Notes under the pieces: generated by a model
What the model was told of the DNA's origin: nothing
Database searches by the model: none
Seen by the model: only the letters and a program-made list of their open reading frames with translations
Shown: one piece after another, positions 19,990 through 32,410 of the stretch
Layout of the letters: every line of letters starts with the position of its first letter
Position numbering within the stretch: position 1 is the first letter of the stretch
NCBI GenBank assembly: GCA_021399435.1
Contig: JAJTUP010000019.1
Span: 1,018,463 to 1,082,462 of the forward strand
Reading direction: 5' to 3'
DNA length: 64,000 nucleotides
From: Diaporthe sp. PMI_573
Lineage: Eukaryota > Ascomycota > Sordariomycetes > Diaporthales > Diaporthaceae
Made by a program: the position numbers and the translations under genes

Positions 19990-21997
19990 ATGCGGTCGCG
20001 CATGCGCGGTGCTGCGTAAGTAATACCCGGCCCTAGATCGCATGCCACAGCCCGAGACTCACTGCTTTCAATGCAGACGTCATCAGGTCCAGAACGCAGA
20101 CTTCGGAGATCTATTCACGATTCCCATCAACGCACCTAACACCGAACCACAGCCAGAACCCGAACCTGGCCCTACAAGATCGGGACCGGCAGCTCCGTCG
20201 TCGGATCCAGCAGCCTCATCACCAGCCCCGTCGACAACCCAGCATGTCAGCCCAAATACGTCAGCAAAGAGGATCCGCCTGGACGCCCGAGGCACTGCGG
20301 CCCCGGTCTCACAATCGCATTCGCCAGTCCAGCTCCAAAGGCAGTCAGGTTCCGCAACCCGGCGGTCACAACGACTCTCTCAGTCTCCCGCCAACAATGA
20401 CACTTATGACCTTGCGAGTGCTCCCGCCCAGGCGGACGAGCACGGATCCCTACCAAAATCAACGCCTCCGAGGCGTACCTCGGCCAGCCGCGCATCAGCC
20501 AGCACATCTGCAGCCCTGCCGTCAGCCGCGCGCCGCTCCTCGCCGCTCTCGATACTCCAGCACGCTGAGGAGATAGGCGAAAGCCCGGCTGATCAGCCCG
20601 GCAGCGGCCAACGGAGGAGAGTCCGGCCCATTCAAGCCGTGACATCCAGTGCGCTGTTGCAGTCAGCTCTGCGGGCCGACGACTATGATACTCTCCAAGG
20701 CATGATGCCATCTTCTTCGCCCCTGACGCGAAAGTCAAGAAGGAGTATCGCAGCGACGACGGTCTCGGCACCATCGACCCGTACGAGCCTACGGCGGAGT
20801 TCTCGGCTTTCTGGCAGTAGCGATGACGGAGTGCGGGAGCCGTCGTGGGACGCGCTAGCACCGGTTGAGGGTACTGACCCTTCAAGGGCGCCGACCGGCC
20901 ACCTGTCATCAGAAGCCGAAGCTGAACCCGTAGAGGTGGCGGAGAGCGTCGTCGACCAGACGGCAGCAGCTGACCATCTGGAGGGTGAAGAAACACAGGC
21001 TGTCGATGACGCAGAAGCTGCGCGTCACCTTGGGAGAAAGCGCCGACAAGGGAGCAAAGCATTTACGTCGTCTGGATTGGTGTCTGATGAATCAGGTGCG
21101 AAACGCCCTCGCACAGTTCCGCTCCCCAAACCGAATGAGAGGTCTCCGGCAAGGCAAAAACAGCCGAGAGCGCCGCGAGCGAGACCGAACAAGCAGAAAT
21201 CTGCGCGGACGAGGACAAGCCGAGACGCCACAGAGCAACCTATCTCTGTGAAGATCCAGCGATTTACGAGACCAAGGCGTCTTGACGAAGACGATCCGGA
21301 AGCAGAAGATATTCTTAATACGGAGATACCGTTCGCAAATCGGGGCGGCGTCAACGCTGTGGATGTCCTGGCCCAGATTTGCGAGGAACTTATCAACAGT
21401 AGCCTTCACAAATTGCAGGACACCTTCGACAATGCACAGGACGCTGCTACAAAGAGAGAGCTTCGGGTGAAGCTCAGAGCCTTGGAGGCTTTCCAGGAGG
21501 AGTTGAGAACCCGTTTCCTGGAACAAACCATCGCCCTAGATGCCCTATACGCGCTGAAGAAGCGCGCCCGTGAAGCGCAAAGGAGCAAGCTGCAGTTGCG
21601 GGAGAGAATCATCCAAATAAGAGCTGAAAGGGAGCAGGTCGCCCTCCGTATGGATGCTGTCAGGATGAAACATGAAGAGGACGGAAAGGAGGCTTGGGTA
21701 TATCTCACCTTGCGTTGCCGATTTGCGGCTCTGCTCCTGACATCGTATCGCTAACGTGTTGAGCAGCACAACATCAAGTTATCAGCGGCAATGCACGACG
21801 TTGATCTCGCGATCGAGCAGGGTAGGGCCGCGCCGGAGCTTTCAGCCAAAGGCCAGAAAGTGGCAGATCTTGCGAACCTCGAGTTGCTCGTCGACAGAGT
21901 CAGGGAACAGGCTTGCGGCCATCTCCCTGGGGGAGGCAATTTGAGATGTATCAAGAGCTTCAATGCGCTTTTGGAGCGTGCTGTTGCTGCGCTATAG
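19990..21997 (+). CDS. Inner kinetochore subunit Ame1/Mis17/CENP-U-like
   Basis: Ame1 (CENP-U, Mis17) is part of the COMA/CCAN layer linking CENP-A chromatin to the outer kinetochore. Three exons, 19990-20015, 20077-21697 and 21767-21997, give 625 aa. The first exon encodes MRSRMRGAA, the basic Arg-rich start expected for this family, and joins to RHQVQNADFGDLF. Residues 40-390 are disordered, rich in Ser, Pro, Ala and basic patches such as RAPRARPNKQK. The conserved part is C-terminal: ISVKIQRFTRP, then DILNTEIPFANRGGVNAVDV, then a long coiled coil (LINSSLHKLQDTFDNA... to ...RMDAVRMKHEEDG), ending in a helical LDRVREQACGHL segment. Family assignment rests on this order and on recalled motifs. 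A start further upstream by another exon is possible. A bZIP-less coiled-coil nuclear protein is the alternative. Confidence 0.65.
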
Positions 21998-23146
21998 AGT
22001 GGTCATCATCACAAAGAGTGGTAGCTGATGAGCATCATATGGGCAGACTGTGGCCTCTTGAAGCAATTGGCAAAGACAGACCATCAGTATAACACTCATA
22101 CATTGGCTTTGTCCTCACGGATTGGAATTCAGCCACACAGCATTGCTAATGCATAGCTAAAATATTTATCCAAGGCGTTTAAGGTCGCGGCGTGTGGACA
22201 GTAATATTGTCACAAGGCACAATCCACGCCCCAGGACAGGCTTCAAGAGGCATATACTGTACTAGTGTGATAGTCGCTTAAATGGTAGTCGGATGGCTGG
22301 AGGCTTACCTGATGCCAGTATGCCGCAACTACCAGGTCAGTATGATCCTCTACATGCCAAACCGCTGTAGTTCCCGGGACATCAAATGATTCAGAGCTCT
22401 CGTGCTGCTTGTAAAGAGTGACCGCGTCAAAACAAGGCAATCGTAAGCCAGTTAACATGGTTTTAACTCCAACGAAAGCGTTCATTGGCAATCTTTTCCA
22501 GCAAATCATTATCTAAGTCTTCCAGTAGCATGCTAGTCATAGACGAAGGTCTTTCGGCGCTGTCCCAGCAACCCAACGACTGCCTCGGGGGTGCGGTCGT
22601 GCTCAAAGAGAACCCTCTGTGTGTCATCCTGGAGATTGCCCTAACTATGTCTCAATCCACACAGTATCCTCCAGGTCCGCCTCCTCCATGAAAAGTAGCC
22701 GGGGTACTTCTTACAACATGGCGGTACCCAAGTAGCCGAAACGTGTCGAACTTGTCACTCACCTATTGAGGCGCTTAAGCAGTCATTCACGGAAGAACGA
22801 TTTAAACGCACATGCATATTAACTACTACTCCCGAGCAGGCCCCGGTTCAGGACGTTTGGCTGGTTAGCGTGGTGAACGATGATATCACATCCTACTCCC
22901 GTACTCTGTACACCTCCCGAGCATACTAGCCACTGGGCATCACAGCCTAGACATTACCGCTGGATCACACCGCCAAAAGTCCCAATGGTCAACTTACACA
23001 GGCTGAAAGCGTCAAGACTCCCTAATATTTTCAGCAAACAGACCAAATTCGTAGCAGTCTCTCATCCCCAAAGCACTCATCTTAGCTCCCTCCCATCCGC
23101 GTCCCTTGTCAGCCCCATCACAACCTCCAAGCACACATTCGCCACG
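21998..23146. other. Intergenic, 1.1 kb
   Basis: No gene is supported. The frame of the next gene is open upstream to 22880, but the residues before 23147 look like translated leader (low complexity, no conservation that I recognise). Confidence 0.45.
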
Positions 23147-23722
23147 ATGAGCTGGATGGATAGCTGGTCAAGGCCTTCAAAGCACCAATCTGTTCCAGCG
23201 CCTTTCTATCTACTACCCGGTGGAGATACAACTCCCTACCGTCACTCATGCGGTCGGGTGATCAATTCGCGGCGCAAGGCGCAACCATCGGCGAAGGACG
23301 GCAGAGACAACAAGACCCCGGCGAAATACTGCTCAGCAAGCTGTCGGGGCCGTAAGCCGGGAAAGGTTGACCGTGAGATCGAGCATGTATTTTTACAGTT
23401 CCTGCGAGGTGAGGAGAAGCCCCCGTCACTCGACGAGGGCTGCAGGCGAGCACAGAAGTCGAAGAAAGGATCCGTTGGAAAGCGAGCAAAGGGCGAGCAG
23501 AGGTTGCTGATATCGTGCGACGAGGTCGAGAGGTTTGTCTTTGGCCCTATTGACAGCGGAGACGGCACGGCCGGCTCTGGGTCAGAAGACAACCACGAGG
23601 GCAAGGGCAAGGGCGAGGGCGAGGGCGAGGGGGAGAGAAGGAAATGCGAGGCTGTCATGAACGGCAAGGCCGTCGAGCCCTCATTTGCCAAGGGATCATG
23701 GATCATTCGCTGGAGAGAGTAA
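23147..23722 (+). CDS. Conserved small basic protein with HSCG/CSASC motif
   Basis: The gene is a single exon of 191 aa, function unknown. I chose the ATG at 23147 because the conserved-looking part starts there (MSWMDSWSRPSKHQ) and because of the context GCCACGATGA; an in-frame ATG at 22880 would add 89 low-complexity residues. Residues 30-75 contain PYRHSCGRVINSRRK and KYCSASCRGRKPGK, a cysteine cluster (C35, C62, C66) that could bind a metal. The block DREIEHVFLQFLRGEE follows. A Gly-Lys/Glu repeat (GKGKGEGEGEGE) and a C-terminal SWIIRWRE close the protein. I have seen this arrangement in uncharacterised Pezizomycotina proteins but know no role. Nuclear or mitochondrial RNA-related function would be a guess. 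Confidence 0.7.
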   Translation: MSWMDSWSRPSKHQSVPAPFYLLPGGDTTPYRHSCGRVINSRRKAQPSAKDGRDNKTPAKYCSASCRGRKPGKVDREIEHVFLQFLRGEEKPPSLDEGCRRAQKSKKGSVGKRAKGEQRLLISCDEVERFVFGPIDSGDGTAGSGSEDNHEGKGKGEGEGEGERRKCEAVMNGKAVEPSFAKGSWIIRWRE

Positions 23723-24012
23723 AGGGACCCAAACAATTGCTCAGAGGCCGGCATAATTTCTAGGTGGGCAACAATGGGGTTGTTGTCCCGGCAATGGGGA
23801 CAGTAATGACAGGACCCAGCAGAAGAGGGGAGAACATCCATGATGAATCTAGCCCAATACATCACAGCCCCGGTCGTTGCAGGCTGCTCTATCCTATTCC
23901 TGGGTTGTGTTTGTCTCCAGATGCGATCCAGCGCCACATTATGCCCTAGAAGCCGCGGTGGCAGTGATCCAGCCTCGAATCAGGTAGGGGCCGTAGGGGC
24001 AGTCTGGCAGTC

Positions 24013-25037
24013 TTAGTTCTTCTTATCCGATGTCGAGTTAGGAGTGTTGAAAATTGCCGCCACCTTGTCCTTGAAGGTTTCTTCGCCCCTCGCCTTGCGG
24101 GCTTGCCTCTCCGCCTCCTGCTCCTTCCACAGCTCCTTCACCTTGCCCACCATGGCCTCCTTGGACCTCAACTCGGCTTGTATGGCAGCCGCCTCAGCCT
24201 CCCGCTCTTTCTCGTCCACCTTTGCTAGAGCATCTTGGTACCTCTTCTTCGCTTCCTCGCTCATATTTGCGATGCGGTCATCGCCGACCTTGGGCACGAA
24301 AGGCTCGAATTTGGGCTCGGGCAGGCCTGCCGCCTTGGCTTTCTCGATGGCAGCCTCTTGTTCAAGCATCTGGTGATAGAGCTTGTCCGCGTGCATTTGT
24401 ATCCTCTCCTCCATCTCTGGCGAGCGATCAATGGCATTGATGTAGCCGAGGGCTTTGAGCAGTCTCTGTCGCAAGCATTGTCAGCTTTCCGGCCATCAAT
24501 GGGAAGACACCCTGGCGGCAAGCAACTTACCGACTGCATGTTATAGCATCTCTCGAACTTCCGCACTTCATCGCTGCACATGGTCATGCGCGCCTTGAGC
24601 GACCCGCTCTTCATGCAGTTGTTCCAGTCGAGCTGTTCCTCGGAGCAGTTCTCGAGGGCTGCCTGCCCGATCGCTGCCTTGCGGCTCTTGAACGAATCTA
24701 GCACATCCTGCAGCTTCTCGTGGTCTGACTTGGTCTCGCTCTCGATCTCGCCCAGCGGCTTGTACGTCTTCCACAGGTGCGCATAGCGACCGTCCTGGTA
24801 AAGCGATTCTTTCGGTACTGTGTTCGATGCAGGATCGCTCTTTGCTGACTGGTCGGTGGATGTCGTCGCTGGACCCGATTCTCCCGCTATCGACTGTTGA
24901 CCCTGTCCATCCTGCTTGGGCTTGCAACCATCGTACTTCACGGGCGATTCCTTGCGCAGGAATTCGCGGACTTTGGGGTCAAAGTCTTGCAACGGATCGT
25001 CACTCCTTCTTCCCCATAGAGAGTCGAGCCAACCCAT
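24013..25037 (-). CDS. Twin CX9C (CHCH-like) protein, probably mitochondrial
   Basis: Two exons, 25037-24531 and 24465-24013, with GTAAGT donor and GACAG acceptor, give 319 aa. The central region has C131-x9-C141 and C154-x9-C164 separated by 12 residues. This is the twin-CX9C pattern of proteins folded by Mia40 in the mitochondrial intermembrane space. Just before it is KESLYQDGRYAHLWKTYKPL. After the cysteines comes a helical domain (INAIDRSPEMEERIQMHADKLYHQM) and a long Ala/Glu/Lys coiled coil to the C-terminus. Residues 40-75 are low complexity. Similar fungal proteins are annotated only as conserved hypothetical or Emi1/DUF3128-like, and I am not certain of that link. Mitochondrial location is inferred from the cysteine pattern. 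Confidence 0.75.
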
Positions 25038-25859
25038 CTCGCTCGTTAAAACTTAGGCTTCAGGGCAGGTGCGTGATGCATGCATGGTCCGGACTGTCGT
25101 TCGGGAGGAAAAGACGTCGGCAGCGAAATCGGCAAAATCAAGCCCCAATAAACCAGTTGGACAAGGATGAAGTTTGACCAAGTGTGGTTTTTTTGGGGGG
25201 GGCCAATCACGTGCAAAGAACGGACGGGTATTCAATACCGGGCAACGCGGCATGTCCTGTGTAGGAGGTCGTCTTCTACGCAGAGGACAGGGACTCAATG
25301 GCATCGCTACAAATGCATGTCATTGATTGCTACAAGTGCCGCATTGGACATCAAATGACCCAGGAGTGGGTCATAACTCGAGGTGCCGAGCAGAGGATAC
25401 CTGGGGCTTTGGCGGTTTAGAATTGCTGTACTTGTAGCATGGAGCCGGCCTCTCAATCCTGCATCTCTACATTCATGATGTGTCTGAGCCGTTCGAGCGG
25501 AGCCCATGTCGTAGGTGTTCCAACATGAGAGGCTCGACCTGAGCGCGTTCGGTCAACGGCGCCACCGGATTCCTTTCCTCGGACGCTTCACGTGGTAGTA
25601 GAATTCGTTCGTGTTTGAGATCTTTTCTTCATTGACGGAGATCTCGATTCCGCTGCTCGTCGACGTATCACACTGGCCTCGCGTGCCCTCGTCGTCAGGA
25701 GGCCTGGGTATGCCGAATTCGTTTTGATTCCAGACTGCACTAAAGGCATCCTCGTGTCCTTTTGCAGCTCGCCCTTGACCCGCCGTCCATTTCTTTGTAA
25801 AAACCATCAAGCAAGCGACGCCAGAAATGCCAAAGGAGATCCCACTCGTTCGACCCTTT
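25038..25859. other. Intergenic, promoter of the twin-CX9C gene and 3' flank of RPS11
   Basis: No gene is supported. A minus-strand open frame at 25553-25909 overlaps the last RPS11 exon out of frame and is rejected. A G-rich run (T7G9) lies near 25190-25202. Confidence 0.45.
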
Positions 25860-26659
25860 TTAGAACTTGGAGAACTTCTTGACGGCCTTGCCGGTGCGGG
25901 GCAGCACACGGAGAACGTTGAATCGGACCTGAAAGGCGGAAGATACGTCAGCCTCGAGTTTTCCTCAGCCCGCGCTTCTCATGCTGTGACCTACAGTCTT
26001 GCTCAGAGGCCGGCACTGTCCAACGGTAACCTGGTCACCCTCCTCAACACGGAAGGCTGGGGAGACGTGGGCGGCAAGGTTCTTGTGTCGCTTCTCGTAA
26101 CGGGAGTACTTGGGGATGAAGTGTAGGTATTCGCGGCGGACAATGATGGTCCGGTGCATCTTGGTGGACACAACAGTGCCAGTCAGGATACGACCACGGA
26201 TAGAGACGAGACCGGTGAAGGGGCACTTCTTGTCTGTAGGAGATAATGAGGGTCAGCAAACGTTCGATCCCTTCTGCGCTCACTGCCACTCTCTCCACTC
26301 TCTGTCCAGCTCTCCTCCAGGCGTAGTAGGCTGCTCGCCAACCAGACGCTCAAAACGGCCGACCACCAGGGAATTCATAGACAAAAGGCTGGCTTGGCTA
26401 TGTATTTCACGTACCGATGTACTGGCCCTCAATGGCAGTCTTGGGGGTACGGAAACCCAGACCGACATCCTTGTACCACCGGCGCTGTCGTGTATCGTCA
26501 GCTTTCGATGCGGTTCCTCATCGCCACATCCAACACGAATATTGCTGGGTCACTCACACCACCCTTGCCGGGACGCTTGGTCTTGCTCTTGGTGACAAGA
26601 GAGATGTGAGGCTGCTTCTGGAAAGCACGCTCCGACTGGACGGTCAGCTCGGTAGCCAT
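25860..26659 (-). CDS. rps11: 40S ribosomal protein S11 (uS17)
   Basis: This is a small-subunit ribosomal protein that binds 18S rRNA. Four exons, 26659-26558, 26484-26415, 26233-25995 and 25928-25860, join in frame to 159 aa, the normal length. Family landmarks in order: [92 protein letters not shown] and the C-terminal [18 protein letters not shown]. Three introns with GTGAGT, GTACGT and GTAGGT donors make it one of the more intron-dense genes here, typical of fungal ribosomal protein genes. It is divergent from the Spc7 gene, with 607 bp between the start codons. Confidence 0.97.
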
Positions 26660-26728
26660 GGTTGCGGTTGAATTTGGCGGTCGCGCTTGGTTCTTGTCGA
26701 GGGTCGAGGATTCGGCGACGTCGCGATT

Positions 26729-26842
26729 CTATCGACAGAGGGCTTGTATTAGTTCACCGATTTCGATTGACCGTTGAACGAAGCGTCACAGATCCATAAA
26801 GAACTCGAGGTGCGCAATGCTGGAGAGGCAGGAGACACTCAC
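26729..26842 (-). other. Probable 5'-UTR intron of RPS11
   Basis: On the minus strand, GTGAGTGTCTCC begins at 26842. A branch-like GAACTAATAC and acceptor GTCGATAG end at 26729, about 70 bases before the start codon. Leader introns are common in ribosomal protein genes. Only transcript data can prove it. Confidence 0.5.
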
Positions 26843-26971
26843 AAATTGACCGACAAGCTGCTGGCAGAGTGATGGTGAGTCTCTAGAGTGGGGCGCTGTT
26901 TTTTTGGTTGGCAAAAATCAGTGCTTTGCCTCGCGCCGGAACGGAAAAACCTGGGCGGTCCCTACACAGGA

Positions 26972-26999
26972 CTAGGTACCTAGGTACCTAGGTAGGTAG
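26972..26999. repeat. CCTAGGTA palindromic repeat between RPS11 and Spc7
   Basis: This 28-base stretch consists of overlapping CTAGGTAC/CTAGG units and lies between the two divergent start codons. The same motif recurs at six other intergenic places. Confidence 0.85.
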
Positions 27000-27266
27000 A
27001 TTGGGCCTGGTCAGCCTAGCGTGCTCTGGGCCCCACCCCCCTACCTGACGCCTGGGCCTCCGAACCCGCGTTGCTCAATCCCCTGTCAACCAGAACGCGC
27101 CTAATCAATCGTCTTGTTTACATACTTGGGCATCGGCTCAACGTAGCAACCGACCGAGCAACCAACACACAACCGCCATTCCAGTGCACACCGCGATACT
27201 ATGCCCACTTAATCTTGCTTTTGCTTCCCTGACGCGTCTTCTGCTCGTACGTCTTCAAGAACAGCC

Positions 27267-30200
27267 ATGGTTGGCGACACTACACTACCGGCCACGCGCC
27301 GAACCACGCGCAAATCGATCAGCGCCATGGAAAGGGATAATGCGACGGTGGACCTCGGCGCCGGCACCACGCTGGCGGACAACAGGAAGAAGTCCAAGTC
27401 GCGCAGCAAGAGCATGGGGCCTGGAGGTTTAGATGCTCTCAAGGCAGGTTCTGGGAACCGTCGAGTGGTAGCACTCTCACATATCGTCCATCGTGTTAAC
27501 GGCTTCTGACATGGCCATAGTCACTGGCAGGTCCCGCCCGGCCGCTGCCCCGGTCTATCCTCAAGCCCACTATGCCTCTAGCCGAGATACCAGGATACAA
27601 ACCAAGACCCTCTTATGCCCCAGGCGCACTGGGCGCCGAGAATCAACCGGACCTCCTGAACGGTGACGACCTCGGCTCGTCAGGTACCAAAGTGGCATTG
27701 CGGACGGAAGAGGAACAGCAGGCTGCGGCACGGGAGCGGGAGGAGCGTGAGAGGGCAGCGCTAGAAAAGGAAATCAAGGACAGGAGAGAGGCGCGCCGGA
27801 AATCTCTTGCGAACCGTCGAGTTTCGTTCGCCGCCGAGGCCACCCTGCACACGTTTCATGAGGTCGAGTACATGCAAGACTCTACAGCATCCACCGACTC
27901 AACTCGCAGGGCGTCATCAACCGCTGCAACCCCCGGAAGCACACCTCAAGCAGACGACTCCGACCCAGATACTTCGGACACACCCTCCACGCCACCCGAG
28001 CAGATCGAGGAGACGGTAGCAGAGTCTCCCGAGGACCAGCGACATCTTCATCAAAGGAATCGAAGGAGAAGCTCGGGCCTGCCATCCGGGAACGAGTTTG
28101 ACGCTCAGGATGACAACACGATCGCGTCCACTATTTATGACTCCGACTCGGACGAGGGCGACGATGTTGCAGAGGTCCAAACCGAGGCATCGGGCTCGGA
28201 AAGTGATTCTGACAGCGACGGGACGATGATGACTATGGAGGCTGAAGAGATGACTTCTGCATCTCTAGCATCGACGAGGTACGGAGATGAGGCCGACAAC
28301 ACGACCTCCAGCCTGGACGGTGCACTAAGGGAGGCTGCTCGGCGAGCAGTCAATCAAGCACGAGAGCCCGATGAGGATGAGGAGGTCATTTCGGGCTTCA
28401 AAGGCTGGGGTAGAAAAGCAAGAGAGCAGCGAGAGGCTGCTATCATTGCCCAGGAGCCCCATTCCGAGGAGGAAACCCCGTCAAGTCCTCTCAAGTCAAG
28501 TCCTGAGAAGTCCGATATCGATGAAGGCACGGAAAGGGATATTGACATGGATATGGACATGACTGATGCTGTGGGCGGCATAATTCAAGGGACCATTCAG
28601 TCATTGCCAGATCAGGCAGGCCAGGAGGATATGTCAATGGAGGTTACCAACGTATATGGTGGCATTCTTCCACAGCTACAGCATCCGACACAAGACGATG
28701 GGTCGGCTCAGGATGAACAAACTATGGAGTTCACCACAGCTGTGGGTGGCATACAGCGGCCTCCGCCATCTGATGACGATCAAGAGATCCCGAGCGACGA
28801 GGACATGTCGATGGAGCTCACAAGCGTCATGGGGCGCGTGCTGGGTGCTAAGAACAAACAGCTGAGGCATTCTTTGCAGTTGAGCTCCTCGCCCGTCAAA
28901 GATCCAGCTGACATTGATGGCGATGGTGACGGTTCCGTGGAAGCAACCCTAGATGATACCAGAGGAATCAGCCGCATTCTTTCCACAAACAATGAAGCGG
29001 GTTGCTTGGACGCCGACGCCGACGACGACACCGCCACGGGTATGGAGCTGACTGCAATTGTTGGTGGTATCGTCAAGCCTGTATCTCCAGCAGAAAGATC
29101 AGCTGCAAAGAAGCTTATGGAGCAAGAGGCCGATCAACCCGAGACGGCCACCACACCTGATCTCACCGCCATGAGGTCCCAACAAAATCAGTCATCGGTG
29201 CTGACCGTGGCAGCCGACTCACCCAATCTGTCCGCCTTGAGCGGCAAAAGTCAGCGACGGAGTAATGGACTCCTGTTTTCTGCAGCGCCAAAGTCACCCC
29301 AAAAAGGTGCCAGTCCCGCGTCTCAACGCAAAACGCGTTCCCAAGGACCAGCATCACCGGCATCATCACGTAGTCCTGCACGGGTTAGCAGCCGTACACC
29401 GACGCCACAAACGTCAGGCCCGCCGTCAAGGGGTTTTTCACCTCAAGCAAAGGCCACACCCTTGTCCAAATCGCCTGCCAGGCCGCCCAGTAGCCTGTTC
29501 CAGCGGGACGCTACAACTGGTTCAAGAACACCCCTGGTGGTTTTGACACCGCAACGACCAAAGCTGTCGGGCGTTGGAGTGGACAGAAGCGGGATTGGAT
29601 CACCGCGAGTCACCGAACTTTTGGACCGACGTAGTTCGATTGGAGACACTGCTGCCACGTTTAGTCCAATCCAACTTCCGCAGCACGGCAAGGTCGTGGC
29701 ATTTGAGGATCCTAGGATCATGGAAGAGGAGATCGACAGGGAGCGCCGCGACGACCAGGACCGTGAAAGCGGTCGACGTATTCTAGAGAAGGAAGCCGAT
29801 GATATCACGTCTAGCCTGAAGGAGATGATACAGGGCTTGTCTCCGAAGAAGAATCCCGTGAAAGGCCGGAAGAGCTTGCACGTCGGCAGCGCGAAGGGTC
29901 TTTTGGGGAAGCGTCCTTCTGAGTTGGAAGATGACAGCGACGCCGAAGTTCAGGATGGCGTCAAGAGGCTTAAAGGGCATCAGGGCAGTCCAGTGAAGAA
30001 TATCAGACTACAACAGCCGCCATCTAAAGCCGAGACGACCGGATCTCGGCCTACGTTCCCACCTAATCGAGTGGCGGGCGACGCGGAGAACGACGCATTC
30101 ACACCCACAACGGCGCCGTCGGCATCGAGAGCGACAACCCCCAAGGAGCAAGGACGGTTCAAGGATATAGAGAATGATCAGCCGACTTCTACGTTCACCT

Positions 30201-31735
30201 TCCATGCTACTCCACTGGCAGACCTTGCAGATCTGCAATCGCCAGATGATGATGAAGATAGGATCCACTTGCAGGACTTCCTCAACTTGACCAGCATACG
30301 ATTCATGGAGCTGACAACCACGAAGCGGCGGCATACCATCCTGCCTTCAGCCCGCAAGAGCAGCTCCTCCGAAGCCAAAGACAGCCTTTCTCTGGAAAAG
30401 TGCGTGGTTGCAGGTGCTTGCACGGTGCCGATGCTCGAGCTATTCCAGCATTCCTGTCGGGAGTTGAAGAAGTACATCTCGGAAGGTCGAAAAATCGTTC
30501 GCGAAATCGAGACAGAGACATTCCAGGAAAACCCACCTCTGTTCCGCGAGTATATCACGGCCTCACCAGAATTCAAGAATCTCATGGATAACCAGTTCAA
30601 GAACGTCAAAACCAACGCGCGGCTACTCAGCAAGGCCATGTGGTACGACTGGAGAATGAAGTTGCAAGCCGGTCTCAGGGAGGGCCTGGTCAAGATCGCC
30701 GAAGGAATGGCAGCTGATGAGCAGCTTCTTGAAAAGCAGCAAAAGCTTCTGTCTTCCGTCTTGCCTCCGATGACGAAGCAGCTAGACACACTGACTGAAG
30801 AGTGTGAGGATCTCGATGCTGTTGCCAGCGAGCTGGAAGATTGTGACCCTCAGGAACTGGAATCCGCCCGTGCAGACCTCGCTGCTGTGGAAGACGACAT
30901 TGAGACAAAGACCAAGGGGATCGCTCAGCTTCGAGAACAGTTTACAGAAAGTGAGCGTATGGTCGGGCAGCTTGTGGGACAGAAGCAGCAATATGATGCA
31001 GACATCAAGGAAGCCGAAAGGATCAGAGAGGAATGCCGTGGCTGGAGCTCTACCGAAATCAGCGCTCTCAAAGCCAAGGTCGACGCAATCGAGAAACAAC
31101 ATGGCTGGGCAATCACAGGAGTAGTAGGGACTAGTGTGTCAGTATCCTACCGCCAAGAGATCGAGCTTGTATTCGACAGCACGTCATTCAGGCCAGGGCA
31201 GCAGAACTCTCGCATAGATGTCTGGTACATCGCAGCGAACAGGGATCGAAAACCTGTGCCGCTGACACCAGACAAGGAGTTTTGTCTCCAGTGCATACGC
31301 GACCATCTCCGCTGCCTCCCTCAGTCCAAAACGAAAGTGAGCTCAATGCTAGGACTGGTCAGCCGTGCTTGGGACCGCGCAAACGCACTGGGCAATCAGA
31401 TATATCAGCTGAACCTCGCATTTCCAACCTCGGCAGCTCGCACCTCGGACTCCTCAATCTCCATTACGTCGACCTTACTTCTGGCCCCACTTCAGACCAA
31501 GGTTGGGGTGGACTTGAGCGTTCAAAGCTCGGTCGGTGTCGACGGTCTCGAGTTCATTGTTTCAGCTCAGGCAGCCGTTGTCTACGGTGAGCAGTTCAAT
31601 GGGGGCAAAATGGCAGACTTCTTGTCGAGCCGAATAGGGCAGCGTGTCTATTGTCAGTCGGAGAAGGAAAGTGAAACATGGGTCAATGTCGTCTCAGACT
31701 TGCACGCAAGGCTACTGGCCCGAGGGAACAAGTAA
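27267..31735 (+). CDS. spc7: Kinetochore scaffold Spc7/KNL1/Spc105
   Basis: Spc7 (KNL1) is the outer-kinetochore scaffold that binds Mis12 and recruits the checkpoint proteins Bub1/Bub3 and PP1 phosphatase. Exons 27267-27464 and 27521-31735 give 1470 aa. Both PP1-docking motifs are present: SILK at about 78-81 and RVSF at about 166-169. Five MELT-like repeats lie at about 411 (MDMTDAVGGI), 437 (MSMEVTNVYGGI), 468 (MEFTTAVGGI), 495 (MSMELTSVMGRV) and 574 (GMELTAIVGGI); Mps1 phosphorylates these Thr residues in known homologues. The conserved Spc7 domain starts near 980 (HLQDFLNLTSIRFMEL), followed by a coiled coil (about 1110-1300) and the C-terminal RWD-like region that contacts Mis12. Length is within the fungal range. 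Confidence 0.95.
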
Positions 31736-32410
31736 ACAACAGTAGGAGTAAGGACTAACTGCAGCGTCCTCACACACCGGATACCAATGCTGCGATTGCC
31801 AGATGGTACTCAGGTATCAGGTGAACGAATCATTTGCATTTGTCTGGTATGGTTTTACGTCCCAAATAGGAGTTGGCGCAGCTCCATGGTGGAATTAAAT
31901 GAAAGCCTCATTCTGTCTGGTCTCGAGAATACTTTTTGACTGCGCTTCTTCGGCTGGTCGACTGCTTGAGCTAGTTGTCCAAATCGTAGCAACTTCCACC
32001 GTGGGACATCCTGAGATATGAACGACTATCGCCAGTCTCAAGGGTCTCTCGACTGTTCCATGTCAACATCATCCCTGTCGAATTGAGCCTTCTCCATGCC
32101 TTTCCCCGAGGTATCGCCAGCATCTCATACCAGCTTCCACGCGATAAGACAAACAGTTTGAATCTCTTTATCTCCTGTTTGAAGAATCTCCGACCCCTCT
32201 TAGCCCTTTGAATCCCATGTCTGACGGCAGGCTACCTTGGAATGCCTAGTTGTAAAGGTATGGACGGCACGCACTCTTTTCTGCCTTGTTGTGACATCAA
32301 GCCTCCCTTTACTATTCTACTTGCTTGCGGCGTTTTTTTTTAACTTCCCCGACACTTGTAATAACACAACTACCTTCTTTCCTATCAAATACAGTCAGCC
32401 ACCGTCCAGA
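31736..32410. other. Intergenic between Spc7 and the membrane-protein gene
   Basis: No gene is supported. The region before 32411 is CT-rich and likely leader; the frame is open upstream to 32237 without a conserved start. Confidence 0.45.

Noticed and set aside
20247..21062. 271-codon minus-strand frame
   Set aside because: Antisense to the disordered GC-rich part of the Ame1-like gene; typical shadow.
22880..23146. Upstream in-frame extension of the small basic protein gene
   Set aside because: Low-complexity, leader-like residues; the conserved-looking start is at 23147.
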